Shown: positions 53,840-63,502, counted from the stretch's first letter. The stretch is DNA of 64,000 bases from an uncultured Hyphomonas sp. (GCF_963678875.1 NZ_OY787456.1:1984001-2048000), one strand, 5' to 3'. A program made the numbers and translations. Notes: generated from the sequence alone by a model not told the origin.

Positions 53840-54787
53840 ATGACCCGGGCGGCATATCACTACAGCTTCGATCACGAGCACCTGCTCAGTATTGAAGGAC
53901 TTTCTCCTCTCGATATCACGCACATTCTGGACCTTGCAGACAGTTATGCTGAGGCCACGCGCGCCGGTATCCGGCCAGATCCGGTCCTGAAGGGCAAAGT
54001 GGTCGTGAACCTGTTCTTCGAGAACTCCACACGGACCATGAGCAGTTTTGAGATCGCCGCCCGCCGCCTCGGCGCCGACGTGATTTCCATGCCGGTCGCG
54101 GCTTCCAGCGTAAAAAAAGGCGAAACGCTGATCGACACGGCGATGACGCTGAACGCAATGAAGCCGGATGCCCTGATCGTGCGCCACTCGGCCTCCGGTG
54201 GACCGAAGCTTCTGTCGCGCAAGGTCGATTGCGCCGTAATCAATGCAGGTGACGGCACGCACCAGCACCCGACCCAGGGCCTGCTCGACACGCTGACCAT
54301 CCGGCGCGCGAAAGGCCGGATCGAAGGCCTGAAAGTCGTGATCTGCGGTGACATCGCCCACTCGCGCGTTGCCCGTTCCACAACACAGGCGCTTCACCTG
54401 ATGGGCGCGGAAGTCCACCTGTGTGCGCCCCGCACGCTGCTTCCGTCAGGCACCGACACATGGGGCGCTGCCAGCGCGACCACTGACTTCGACAAGGCAC
54501 TGAAAGATGCCGACATCGTCATGATGCTGCGCCTGCAGCTGGAACGGATGGACGGCGCATTCCTGCCAAGCCGGCGGGAATATTTCAGCTTCTTTGGGCT
54601 TACTAAGGATCGGCTCGCCCTCGCGAAACCGGACGCAACGGTCATGCACCCCGGCCCGATGAACCGCGGCATCGAGATCGAAAGCGCCATCGCAGATGGC
54701 GAACAGTCGGTCATCACAGAACAGGTTGAAATGGGGGTCGCTGTGCGGGAAGCCGTGCTTCACCTTCTGGCGGGAGGCCACGCATGA
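53840..54787 (+). CDS. pyrB: aspartate carbamoyltransferase catalytic subunit
   Basis: Second step of pyrimidine synthesis. The 315-residue protein has the carbamoyl-phosphate site FFENSTRTMSSFE, the loop KKGETLIDT, HQHPTQGLLD, and the aspartate-binding LQLERM and HPGPMNRG. The ATG at 53840 starts MTRAAYHYSF; the open frame upstream covers the AEC gene end. Its stop overlaps the next gene by 4 nt. No pyrI is present, as expected when the partner is a dihydroorotase-like protein. Confidence 0.97.
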   Translation: MTRAAYHYSFDHEHLLSIEGLSPLDITHILDLADSYAEATRAGIRPDPVLKGKVVVNLFFENSTRTMSSFEIAARRLGADVISMPVAASSVKKGETLIDTAMTLNAMKPDALIVRHSASGGPKLLSRKVDCAVINAGDGTHQHPTQGLLDTLTIRRAKGRIEGLKVVICGDIAHSRVARSTTQALHLMGAEVHLCAPRTLLPSGTDTWGAASATTDFDKALKDADIVMMLRLQLERMDGAFLPSRREYFSFFGLTKDRLALAKPDATVMHPGPMNRGIEIESAIADGEQSVITEQVEMGVAVREAVLHLLAGGHA

Positions 54788-56076
54788 GCCTCAGCATATA
54801 CAACGCCCGAATTTTGGACCCGGCGAGCGGTCTCGACGAAATCGGCGCGATCCTTGTCGACGGCGGTAAAGTTCAGGACGTGGCGGCAGGTCAGACGACC
54901 GCTCATCCAGACGCCGAGTCCTCCATCGACGCAGGCGGCCTCTGCCTCGCGCCCGGCCTCGTGGATCTTCGCGTAAAAACAGGCGAACCAGGCGTCGAGC
55001 AGAAAGAAACGCTGGCGACCGCTTCGCGCTCTGCCGTGGCCGGGGGCATCACGAGCTTTGTCGTCATGCCGGATACCAAGCCCGTCATCGACGACATGGC
55101 ACTGGTCCGCTTCGTCACGGAACGCGCCAAGACAAGCGCCGCCGCCCGGATCTACCCGGCCGGCGCCCTGACGACCGGCCTCAAAGGCGAAGCAATGGCC
55201 GAGATTGGCCTGATGGCCAATTCCGGCGCGATCATGTTCACGAACGGCGACCTGCCGGTTGCCAATGCGTCTATTCTGAAGCGGGCCATGACCTATGCGG
55301 CCAGCCTGGGGGCAACCATCATGTCCCGCCCGGATGAGCGCGCGCTTGCAGGGTCCGGGGTGATGAATGCCGGTGAACTCGCCGGACGTATGGGCCTGCC
55401 GGGCATGCCGGCCGAAGCCGAATGGATCGGCGCCATGCGCGACACGGCGCTAGCAGAAGCGACGGGCTGTACGCTGATCATGGATCAGGTTTCCACGCCC
55501 AGAACCATTGAGATCGCGAACGCCGCCCGCGCGCGCGGCGCAAAAGTGTTCACGACCGCAGCCGCCCACAGCTTCTTCTTCAATGAACTGGATGTCGGCG
55601 ATTACCTCACCTACTGCAAGGTCAACCCACCGTTCCGGGATGAGGCGACACGGCTCAGTCTGATCGATGCCCTCAAACGAGGTGAAATCGACGCAGTCGT
55701 TTCGGCGCACGATCCTCAGCCACCGGAAGAAAAACGTCTGCCGTTCGGCGAAGCCGCATTTGGCGCCGCCGGGCTGGAGACTGTGCTGCCTGCCATGCTC
55801 AGCCTCGTCCATGATGGTCCGCTCAGCCTGCTGGAAGCGCTTGCGCCCGTCACTTGCCGCCCGGCGGACATGCTCGGCCTGCCGCAGGGCCGTTTGGCCG
55901 AAGACGCCCCCGCCGACCTGATCCTGTTCGATCCCGGCAAGCCCTGGCTGTGTGAACGCGAACACCTTCGCTCCCGTTCGACCAACTCCCCCTTTGATGG
56001 CCGACGTCTTCAAGGACGCGTCCTTCGGACATTCGTTGGCGGAGAAGAAGTCTTCACGCATGAAAGCATCGCCTGA
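54784..56076 (+). CDS. dihydroorotase-like protein, catalytically inactive (PyrX/PyrC' type)
   Basis: 430-residue protein with the overall class I dihydroorotase sequence (CLAPGLVD, GGITSFVVMPDT, YCKVNPPFRDE, LEALAPVTCRPA). The metal site is lost: the HxH of the family is Arg63-Val-Lys65, the following Arg is Gly67, the FSDDG Asp is Asn154, the HAED His is Ser181 and the TDHAPH Asp is Ala308. His262 remains. In Pseudomonas an inactive relative is needed to assemble aspartate carbamoyltransferase, and the 4-nt overlap with pyrB fits this. A true dihydroorotase should exist elsewhere in the genome. Confidence 0.9.
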   Translation: MSLSIYNARILDPASGLDEIGAILVDGGKVQDVAAGQTTAHPDAESSIDAGGLCLAPGLVDLRVKTGEPGVEQKETLATASRSAVAGGITSFVVMPDTKPVIDDMALVRFVTERAKTSAAARIYPAGALTTGLKGEAMAEIGLMANSGAIMFTNGDLPVANASILKRAMTYAASLGATIMSRPDERALAGSGVMNAGELAGRMGLPGMPAEAEWIGAMRDTALAEATGCTLIMDQVSTPRTIEIANAARARGAKVFTTAAAHSFFFNELDVGDYLTYCKVNPPFRDEATRLSLIDALKRGEIDAVVSAHDPQPPEEKRLPFGEAAFGAAGLETVLPAMLSLVHDGPLSLLEALAPVTCRPADMLGLPQGRLAEDAPADLILFDPGKPWLCEREHLRSRSTNSPFDGRRLQGRVLRTFVGGEEVFTHESIA

Positions 56077-56136
56077 GAAGGCTTGCCCGCGCGCCAATCC
56101 CTGCCTACCACTTAAACGTGTTTCCGGAGTTTGCGC

Positions 56137-56769
56137 ATGGCCGCGTATCTCGCATTCCCTCTTGCCGCACTGATCGGTTACCTCGCCGGGTCGATCCCGT
56201 TCGGCCTCTTGCTGACCCGCGCAGCCGGTCTGGGCGATATCCGTTCGATCGGATCAGGCAATATTGGCGCGACCAATGTCCTGCGCACGGGCCGGAAGGA
56301 TCTGGCGCTGGCGACGCTGTTGCTCGACAGCCTCAAAGCAGGCCTTGTTGCGCTCGGATTTGGCGCGTTCGGCGGGCCCGAAGTGGGGCTCATTGCTGGG
56401 GCGTCTGCGTTCGTCGGACATTGCTACCCGATCTGGCTGGGCTTCAAGGGTGGCAAGGGCGTTGCCACGTTCGCGGGGCTGCTGCCCTTCGTCTCCCTTC
56501 CGGCGTTCTATGTTGCCGCACCGGTTTGGCTCGGCATCTTCGCCGTGACCCGTATTTCTTCTCTGGCAGCTCTCACCGCCGCGGTTCTTGTCGCGCCGGG
56601 TGCATGGGCGATCGAGGAGCTCCTGCACCGTCCGCACAATTGGTTCATTCTGGGCGGACTTGCGGGGCTGTCGGCTTTCGTCTTCTGGACCCACAGGGCC
56701 AATCTCGGCCGCCTGCTCAAAGGCACGGAACCCCGTTTCGGTAGCTCCAAAGCGAAACCCGGCGAATGA
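56137..56769 (+). CDS. plsY: acyl-phosphate glycerol-3-phosphate acyltransferase PlsY
   Basis: 210-residue inner membrane enzyme making lysophosphatidic acid from acyl phosphate. It has the three conserved loops: GSIPFGLLLTR, SGNIGATNVLR, and GHCYPIWLGFKGGKGVATFAG in pieces, between about seven membrane helices. The ATG at 56137 has GGAG at 7 nt; a TTG at 56131 is too close to it. Its stop overlaps the dprA ATG. Confidence 0.96.
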   Translation: MAAYLAFPLAALIGYLAGSIPFGLLLTRAAGLGDIRSIGSGNIGATNVLRTGRKDLALATLLLDSLKAGLVALGFGAFGGPEVGLIAGASAFVGHCYPIWLGFKGGKGVATFAGLLPFVSLPAFYVAAPVWLGIFAVTRISSLAALTAAVLVAPGAWAIEELLHRPHNWFILGGLAGLSAFVFWTHRANLGRLLKGTEPRFGSSKAKPGE

Positions 56770-57863
56770 TGCCTGACGGCGCACGGCTGGACTGGATCCG
56801 TCTTGCCAGGACCCATGGCATCGGTCCGGTCAGCTTTTTCCAGCTGATCCGGAGATTCGGGTCTGCCGGCGCAGCTCTTGAAGCACTGCCGGAATTGTCG
56901 AGCCGCTCCCGAAGAGCCCGTCCGCTCCAGCCACCACCGACGGAGGAAGTTGAGCAGGAACTGAAGGCTGCGCAACGCTACGGTGCACGTATCGTTCTGA
57001 GTTCGGAGCCGGATTATCCGCCGCTGCTCCGAGACCTGGAGCCTCCGCCACCCGTCCTGACCCTGCTGGGCGACGCCAGCTTCGCAGCACGCCCGACCGT
57101 TGCGATCGTGGGCGCCCGAAACGCCTCCGCCGCCGGACGCAAGATCGCGCGCGACATGGCTGCAGAGCTCGGCCGGAACGGTTTCTCCGTCGTCTCCGGC
57201 CTCGCCCTCGGCATCGATGGCGAAGCGCATGCGGCCAGCCTTGAGACGGGAACGGTCGCCGTGCTGGGCGGGGCAATCGATCACGTCTACCCGCCGCAAC
57301 ACAAAAGACTTTTCGCAGAAATTGCTGCGTCTGGCCTGATCGTTTCGGAAAGCCCGTTCGGCTACCGCGCGAAGGCGCAGGACTTCCCCCGGCGCAACCG
57401 TATCATCACGGGCATGTCCATGGGCGTTGTCGTGGTGGAAGCCGCCGAGCGGTCCGGGTCACTGATTTCCGCGCGCGTGGCCGGTGAACAGGGGCGTGAA
57501 GTGATGGCCGTACCGGGTTCACCGCTCGACCCTCGGGCTGCCGGCACCAACAGCTTGCTGCATCAGGGCGCCACGCTGGTCCGCCACGCCGATGACGTCC
57601 TGGATATTCTAGCGACACTCGACCGGCGAGGTGTCTCCGCACCTCCCCCGCGGCTATTCGAGTACGATCCAGACGCGGGAGAGCCGAGCGAATCGGAACT
57701 CCAGCGGGTCACGGAAGCGCTTTCTCCTCATCCCATGCCCATCGATGAGATCGCTCGCGCCAGTAGCCTGCCCGCCGCGCGCTGCGCCGCGATTCTGCTG
57801 GAACTGGAACTCTCCGGCGAAGCCCAGACCTTGCCGGGAGGCTTGGCCTCCAAAGCCTTTTGA
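56766..57863 (+). CDS. dprA: DNA processing protein DprA
   Basis: 365-residue RecA loader acting on incoming single-stranded DNA in transformation. An N-terminal helical SAM-like part (HGIGPVSFFQLIRRFGS) precedes the Rossmann domain (VAIVGARNASAAGRKIA, VVSGLALGIDGEAHAASL, FPRRNRIITGMS). A C-terminal winged helix (about 310-360) follows. It starts at 56766, overlapping plsY by 4 nt. In many alphaproteobacteria topA follows dprA; here lptD does. Confidence 0.95.
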   Translation: MMPDGARLDWIRLARTHGIGPVSFFQLIRRFGSAGAALEALPELSSRSRRARPLQPPPTEEVEQELKAAQRYGARIVLSSEPDYPPLLRDLEPPPPVLTLLGDASFAARPTVAIVGARNASAAGRKIARDMAAELGRNGFSVVSGLALGIDGEAHAASLETGTVAVLGGAIDHVYPPQHKRLFAEIAASGLIVSESPFGYRAKAQDFPRRNRIITGMSMGVVVVEAAERSGSLISARVAGEQGREVMAVPGSPLDPRAAGTNSLLHQGATLVRHADDVLDILATLDRRGVSAPPPRLFEYDPDAGEPSESELQRVTEALSPHPMPIDEIARASSLPAARCAAILLELELSGEAQTLPGGLASKAF

Positions 57864-58030
57864 GGCTGCCTCCAGCTGTGGCCATGCTGCACCGGATACC
57901 GCCCGAAAAAGAGCTGATACGCGCTCGGTGGCTGGACGATGCCGGGGACAGCCTCTAAGCCTCAGAAACCGAGACAGAATTCCGTATTCCTTAGCCGGCG
58001 CAGCCGGGGACAAAACCGAGGTAGCCTGAT

Positions 58031-60223
58031 TTGGCCAATTGGTATCACTACGCTGCAGCCCTGGCACTGGCCGCCACGCCGACCTTTGGGGCGATGGCTG
58101 AGGAGAGCACCACAGCACCTGATACCACCGCGCCATCCGAGCAGGTGGTCCTTGAAGCTGACTATGTTTACGAATTGCGGGACGAGAACTCCATCGTCGC
58201 CGAAGGCAATGTCGAAGCGCTGTATGACGGACGGATCCTGCGGGCTGACCGGCTGATCTACAATCGCACGACAGAACGCGTCCGCGCCACAGGCAATGTC
58301 GTCATCATTGATCAGGACGGCACCCAGCAATTCTCGGACGAAGTCGAAGTCGGCTCCAACCTGACGGACGGCTACGCCATCGGTTACTCTGCCCGCCTGC
58401 CGGACGGGGCAACTGTCGTGGCAAACTCTGCCATCCGCCAGCCGGACGGCATCAACGCGATGGACCAGGTCATCTACACGGCCTGCCCGATCTGCGAAGC
58501 CAAAGGCCAGAAACCAACTTGGTCGCTGCGGGCCCGGCGCGCGGTGCTCGATCAGGAATCGCAAATGATTTCGTATCGGGACGCCGTGCTCGAAGTCATG
58601 GGGATACCGGTCTTTTACTTCCCGTACCTGGCCCACCCGGATCCTACTTCCGAGCGGCGATCCGGCTTCATGATCCCGTCAGCGGGCTTCTCATCAAAGC
58701 TCGGTACCTTCTACCAGCAACCATATTACTGGGCGATTTCAGAGTCTTCGGACCTGACCATTGCCCCGATGGTCTCCGACAACGTCAATCCGATGCTGGA
58801 GCTGGACTACCGCAAGCGGTTCTATTCCGGCGCCATCAAGCTCAATACCAGCCTGACCCGTGAAAAAGACTTCGACAGCGATGGCCTGAAGTTCGGTGAT
58901 GAAAAGTGGCGAGGCCACCTCTATGGCAGCGGCCGGTTTGCCGTCACGAACCAATGGCAGTGGGGCTTCGGGGTCGAAACACAGACCGACGATCTATACG
59001 ATCGCCGCTACGACCTTGATGGCCAAGGGGACGAGCGGGGCATCTATCTCAGCCAGCCGCGGCGCCTTCTGTCCCAGATCTACGCCGTTGGACAAGGCGA
59101 TTCCTACTACACCGACGTTGCCCTGCTCTCCATTCAGGGCCTCCGTGAGGGGGATGCGGATGGCGCCCTGCCAACAGTTTCTCCCCTGATGTTCAGCGAG
59201 AAATACTGGGATCTCGGCGACTATGGTTTCGCCAGCGTGAACGCCTCGACGGCGATCCTTCGCCGTGACGTGGGCACCGACAGCCAGCGCGTCAGCGTCG
59301 GCACCGACTGGTCTGCCTACAAGATCCTGCCCGGCGGATTCACGTTCGAGCCGTTCGCTGAACTGCGCGGTGACTACTACCAGCTCGACAAGAACAGCAC
59401 TGATGGCGACAACGCGACCCGCCTTGTCGGGAACGCCGGAACCCGCATCGCCTATCCGATGATCCGGCCAGGCAAGACGGTCGACATCATGCTGGAACCG
59501 GAGGTCATGGCGGCCTGGGGCACCTCCAACTCGAATGATCCTGTGATCCCCAACGAAGATGCCCTGCTCTTCGAGATGGACGAAACGGTGCTGTTCGATG
59601 CGAACAGCGTCGCCGGCTACGATCTGTACGACGGCGATGGCAAGATCTCCGCCGGTCTGACGGCGAGGGCTGTGTGGAAAGACGGTCCGGAATTTTCAGC
59701 AACGATCGGGCGCCGCTGGCGGTCCCGGACCGACGATGCCTTCAACACTGTCTCCAATCTGGACGGAACGGCATCTGACTGGATGGTCGCCACAACGGCC
59801 GATTTCGGAAGCCTCCTGCGCATCGATACGCGTGTGCGCCTTGATGATGACGGGATGCAGCTGAACCGGATCGACACCCGCGTATCAACACAAACGAAGC
59901 GCTGGCGCGCTGCGGCCCAATACTACAAGCTAAGCGACCGGCTGAACCCGGGCGGCCTCGGCGAAGATGAAGGGATCTTCCTGAGCGGCGAATTCCGCGT
60001 GACCGATCGCTACTCCATCCTGTTCGCGCAGCTGAGGGACATTTCGGACAATCTGAACGTGCAGCGGAACTTCGGAATCGCCTATGAAGACGATTGTTCG
60101 CGCCTCGAACTCATCTACACCCGAACTGAATTGCAGGACCGCACACAGGGACCGTCGGAGAACATCCAGATCCGCTTTTCGCTCAAAACACTCGGGGACT
60201 TCGGATCAAGCGAGTTCGACTGA
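58031..60223 (+). CDS. lptD: LPS assembly outer membrane protein LptD
   Basis: 730-residue beta-barrel that inserts LPS in the outer leaflet with LptE. A signal peptide (YHYAAALALAATPTFGAMA) is followed by an OstA/LptA-like jellyroll (about 45-150: NSIVAEGNVEALYDGRILRA in two parts) and a barrel (from about 200). The start is TTG at 58031: an in-frame stop lies 3 codons upstream, GAGG is 9 nt away, and the next ATG would remove the signal peptide. The usual upstream neighbour lptG is 25.7 kb away. surA follows after about 150 nt. Confidence 0.94.
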   Translation: MANWYHYAAALALAATPTFGAMAEESTTAPDTTAPSEQVVLEADYVYELRDENSIVAEGNVEALYDGRILRADRLIYNRTTERVRATGNVVIIDQDGTQQFSDEVEVGSNLTDGYAIGYSARLPDGATVVANSAIRQPDGINAMDQVIYTACPICEAKGQKPTWSLRARRAVLDQESQMISYRDAVLEVMGIPVFYFPYLAHPDPTSERRSGFMIPSAGFSSKLGTFYQQPYYWAISESSDLTIAPMVSDNVNPMLELDYRKRFYSGAIKLNTSLTREKDFDSDGLKFGDEKWRGHLYGSGRFAVTNQWQWGFGVETQTDDLYDRRYDLDGQGDERGIYLSQPRRLLSQIYAVGQGDSYYTDVALLSIQGLREGDADGALPTVSPLMFSEKYWDLGDYGFASVNASTAILRRDVGTDSQRVSVGTDWSAYKILPGGFTFEPFAELRGDYYQLDKNSTDGDNATRLVGNAGTRIAYPMIRPGKTVDIMLEPEVMAAWGTSNSNDPVIPNEDALLFEMDETVLFDANSVAGYDLYDGDGKISAGLTARAVWKDGPEFSATIGRRWRSRTDDAFNTVSNLDGTASDWMVATTADFGSLLRIDTRVRLDDDGMQLNRIDTRVSTQTKRWRAAAQYYKLSDRLNPGGLGEDEGIFLSGEFRVTDRYSILFAQLRDISDNLNVQRNFGIAYEDDCSRLELIYTRTELQDRTQGPSENIQIRFSLKTLGDFGSSEFD

Positions 60224-60375
60224 TTCGCCAGGCCCGCCCTTAAATCGCCGTGAACCCTAAATATCCGTAAGTTATCAGGGCGGACTGCGGGCCCGCGTTG
60301 CACCATGCATCAGGATTTGTATGGTCAAGTTGAATACCTGCCTGCTGCTTCGCAGGCACGAATTGGAGACCTCTG

Positions 60376-61623
60376 ATGGTTCGCAAACTCGTCGCCGCCG
60401 CTGTGTTTCTGGCCCTGCCCTTCGCTGGATCTGCAAGTGCGCAGGAGGCCGCCCCGGACGATGGCAGCCTGACGCTGGAAGGCGTGGCCGCGGTCGTGAA
60501 CGACCAGCCGATCTCGTTCACCGACGTACGCGACCGGGCCCGCATGCTGCTGCTCAGCCTTGGCGGCCAGCAACCGTCTCAGGAGCAGGTGCAACAGATC
60601 ACAGGCCAGGCGCTTGAGCAGCTGATTGATGAACACCTTCAGCTGGACAAGGCTGCCGAGTTCGAACTGGAAATCAGCAAGGAAGAAATCGACGGCGCGG
60701 TCGAAGGCATGGCAGCGCAATCGGGGATCACTGGCGCAGACCTGAAATCGCAATTGCTGTCAGCTGGCATCGATCCTTCCAGTCTTGAAGAGCAGATGCG
60801 CGCTGAAATTGCCTGGAACAGGGTCATGAGCGGTCTCTACGGTTCCCGGATCCGTATTTCCGACAACCAGGTTGAAGACCAGATCGAGCAGCTTCGTGCG
60901 GCGTCGAAGAAAACCCAGTACCGGATCGCTGAAATCTTCCTGTTTGCGCCTGATCCGGAAACCCGCACCCAGGCCGAGGAGGCCTCCCGGTCGATCCTGG
61001 AACAGCTGAAAGCCGGCGCAGATTTTCGCGTTGCGGCGCAACGGCTTTCGTCAGCACCAACCGCCGCGACAGGCGGCGATATGGGCTGGGTGTCGACCGC
61101 TGACCTTTCCCCCGAACTCGTCCCCGCCATCGAAGCCGCGGAAGGCCCCGGCCTGCTCGACCCGATCGTGGTCGATAATGGCGTCTACATCCTGTTCATC
61201 CAGAACAAGCGCGAACCCGCAGAAGCCGTGACCAAAGTGGACCTCATCCGCTTGATTACCCGGGATGCGACTGACGAGAACCTGAAAGCCGCCATGGAGC
61301 GCATCACATCTTGCGACGATGTGCAGACCGTCGCCAACACGACGCAAGGCCTTCGTGCCCAGCCGCTTGATGACATCAACATTGAAGAGCTCGGCCCCGA
61401 AGGAAAGTCTCTGGTGGAGAATGCCGAAATCGGAAAGCCAACGGACATCTTCGCTGTGAGCGGTGGTCTGGGCACCATGTATGTCTGCCGCCGTGAGGAA
61501 GGCGCCGAGGCCCTGCCATCGCGGGACGAGTTGAAAGACAGCCTCAAGGGCCGTGAACTCAACATGATTTCAGAGCGTGAGCTGCGGAACCTGCGGCGCG
61601 ACGCGACGATTATCTACCGCTAG
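60376..61623 (+). CDS. surA: periplasmic chaperone/peptidyl-prolyl isomerase SurA-like
   Basis: 415 residues: signal peptide (ending GSASAQE), a SurA N-terminal helical domain (AAVVNDQPISFTDVRDRAR), and one parvulin domain (about 195-300: YRIAEIFLF, ADFRVAAQRLSSAPTAATGGDMGW). A C-terminal helix follows. It helps LptD and other barrels reach the outer membrane, and the lptD-surA-pdxA-rsmA order is conserved in proteobacteria. GGAG is 6-7 nt before the ATG. Confidence 0.93.
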   Translation: MVRKLVAAAVFLALPFAGSASAQEAAPDDGSLTLEGVAAVVNDQPISFTDVRDRARMLLLSLGGQQPSQEQVQQITGQALEQLIDEHLQLDKAAEFELEISKEEIDGAVEGMAAQSGITGADLKSQLLSAGIDPSSLEEQMRAEIAWNRVMSGLYGSRIRISDNQVEDQIEQLRAASKKTQYRIAEIFLFAPDPETRTQAEEASRSILEQLKAGADFRVAAQRLSSAPTAATGGDMGWVSTADLSPELVPAIEAAEGPGLLDPIVVDNGVYILFIQNKREPAEAVTKVDLIRLITRDATDENLKAAMERITSCDDVQTVANTTQGLRAQPLDDINIEELGPEGKSLVENAEIGKPTDIFAVSGGLGTMYVCRREEGAEALPSRDELKDSLKGRELNMISERELRNLRRDATIIYR

Positions 61624-61661
61624 GACTTGCGCCCGCGCCTGTTTGGCGCGACATCCCGCGC

Positions 61662-62669
61662 GTGAGCGATCCAATGCCTCTTCCCCCACTTGTCCTGTCC
61701 ATGGGCGATCCCGCTGGCGTGGGCCCTGCCATTACGGCTGAAGCATGGAAGGCCCTGAAAACAGATCGTTCTCTGGCGTTCTATGTGATTGGTGCGCCGG
61801 AGCTGTACCGGGATCTCTGTAAAGTTCAGGTCATTTCATCGCCTGAAGACGCAATCGCGGTTTACGGATCAGCCCTTCCCGTTCTGCCTGTGGGAGACCT
61901 GCCCGCAATCGAACCGGGAAAGCCGAATGCAACGACCGCGCCGGCGATCATCTCGGCGATCGAAACGGGCGTCGCTCATGTCCGTTCGGGCAAGGCTGCT
62001 GGGCTGGTCACCAACCCGATCAACAAAGCCCTTCTCTACGGCGCAGGCTTCAAACATCCCGGCCATACGGAATTCGTTGCCGAGTTGTGCAGGCCGGAAG
62101 GCGGCGCGCCCCTGCGCCCGGTGATGATGTTGACCGGCGGCGGCCTGAGGGTCGCCCTCGCAACCATTCATCAGTCCCTTGCCAGCGTGCCGGGCAGTCT
62201 GACACAGGAAGGCCTGGTCGAGCTTGGCACCATCGTGCACGCTGCCCTGAAATCTGATTTTGGAATCCCATCCCCACGTATCGCACTTTCAGGCCTCAAT
62301 CCTCACGCAGGCGAAGGCGGGGCGCTGGGACGCGAAGAAATCGACATCATCAATCCAGCCGCTGAAACACTCCGTTCTCGGAATATTGACATTTCAGACG
62401 CGCGTCCGGGTGACACCGTCTTCGCCGAAGCCCTGTCTGGCACTTTTGATGCCGTGATCGCGATGACGCATGATCAGGGGCTGATCCCGGTAAAGACGCT
62501 CGATTTCTGGGGCGGCGTGAACATGACGCTCGGTCTCCCAATCGTCCGCACCAGCCCGGACCATGGCACGGGGTATGACGCCGCTGCCGCAGGCACCGCC
62601 CGGCCAGACAGCCTGATCGCCGCGATCCGGTCTGCCGCCATGGTCGCAAGGAACAGACAAGCAAAATGA
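61662..62669 (+). CDS. pdxA: 4-hydroxythreonine-4-phosphate dehydrogenase
   Basis: Step of the DXP-dependent vitamin B6 pathway. 335 residues with LSMGDPAGVGPAIT, LVTNPINKALLYGAGFKHPGHTE in two pieces, zinc-binding His residues, and MTHDQGLIPVKTL plus SPDHGTGYDAA. The start is GTG 61662 or ATG 61674. The stop overlaps the rsmA ATG (ATGA). Confidence 0.96.
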   Translation: MSDPMPLPPLVLSMGDPAGVGPAITAEAWKALKTDRSLAFYVIGAPELYRDLCKVQVISSPEDAIAVYGSALPVLPVGDLPAIEPGKPNATTAPAIISAIETGVAHVRSGKAAGLVTNPINKALLYGAGFKHPGHTEFVAELCRPEGGAPLRPVMMLTGGGLRVALATIHQSLASVPGSLTQEGLVELGTIVHAALKSDFGIPSPRIALSGLNPHAGEGGALGREEIDIINPAAETLRSRNIDISDARPGDTVFAEALSGTFDAVIAMTHDQGLIPVKTLDFWGGVNMTLGLPIVRTSPDHGTGYDAAAAGTARPDSLIAAIRSAAMVARNRQAK

Positions 62670-63502
62670 GCGACCAGAACGATCCCGAACTAACCCAGGC
62701 TCCAGCGCGCAAGGCGCTTGGCCAGCACTTCCTGTTTGATCCCAGCATACTGCACCGCGCCGCCACAGCGGCTGGCCCGCTGGAAGGCCGTACCGTGATC
62801 GAGGTCGGCCCGGGCCCCGGCGGGCTGACGCGTGCCATCCTGAAGGAAGGCGCCGCGAAGCTCATCGCTGTGGAGACCGATCCACGCTTCGCCTCTGCCC
62901 TGCAGGAATGGCCTGAAACAAGCGATGGCCGCCTGACCGTCATCGAGAAAGACGCCCGCAAGGTGAAGTGGGAGAAAGTCCTGTCCGAACTCGGCGCAGA
63001 CACGCCGGTCATGATCATCGCCAACCTTCCCTACAATGTCGGCACGATCCTGCTGATCGACTGGCTAAAGGCTGGCGCCTGGCGCGGGGAGATGGCGCTG
63101 ATGTTCCAGAAGGAAGTCGCCGAACGTATCTGCGCCGCTCCTGGAACGGAACATTATGGCCGGCTTGCCGTGCTCGCTCATGCGGTGACCAAGCCGCACA
63201 TCGCCTTCACCCTGCCGCCCGGTGCCTTCAAGCCGCCGCCGAAGGTGGACAGTGCCGTCGCCGTGCTCGAGCCTCTACCTGAAGCCGAGCGCTTCCCCCA
63301 TCTCGACAAGCTGGAGCAGGTCGCCGGGGCGGCATTCGGGCAGCGCAGGAAGATGCTGCGTGCGGCGCTCAAGCCGTTTGCAAAAAAGCACGGCCTGAAA
63401 GCGGACGAGTGGCTGAAGGGTCTCGGTATTGATCCGACAGCCCGCGCAGAGACCCTGACACAGGAAGAATTCCGCCGGATGGCGGCATCCCTCGTCAAAT
63501 AG
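62666..63502 (+). CDS. rsmA: 16S rRNA dimethyladenosine transferase RsmA (KsgA)
   Basis: Dimethylates two adjacent adenines near the 3' end of 16S rRNA. The 278-residue protein has KALGQHFLFDPSIL, the SAM site VIEVGPGPGGLTRAIL, IIANLPYNVGTILL (motif IV NLPY) and a C-terminal helical domain. It overlaps pdxA by 4 nt and ends the lptD-surA-pdxA-rsmA run. Confidence 0.97.
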   Translation: MSDQNDPELTQAPARKALGQHFLFDPSILHRAATAAGPLEGRTVIEVGPGPGGLTRAILKEGAAKLIAVETDPRFASALQEWPETSDGRLTVIEKDARKVKWEKVLSELGADTPVMIIANLPYNVGTILLIDWLKAGAWRGEMALMFQKEVAERICAAPGTEHYGRLAVLAHAVTKPHIAFTLPPGAFKPPPKVDSAVAVLEPLPEAERFPHLDKLEQVAGAAFGQRRKMLRAALKPFAKKHGLKADEWLKGLGIDPTARAETLTQEEFRRMAASLVK

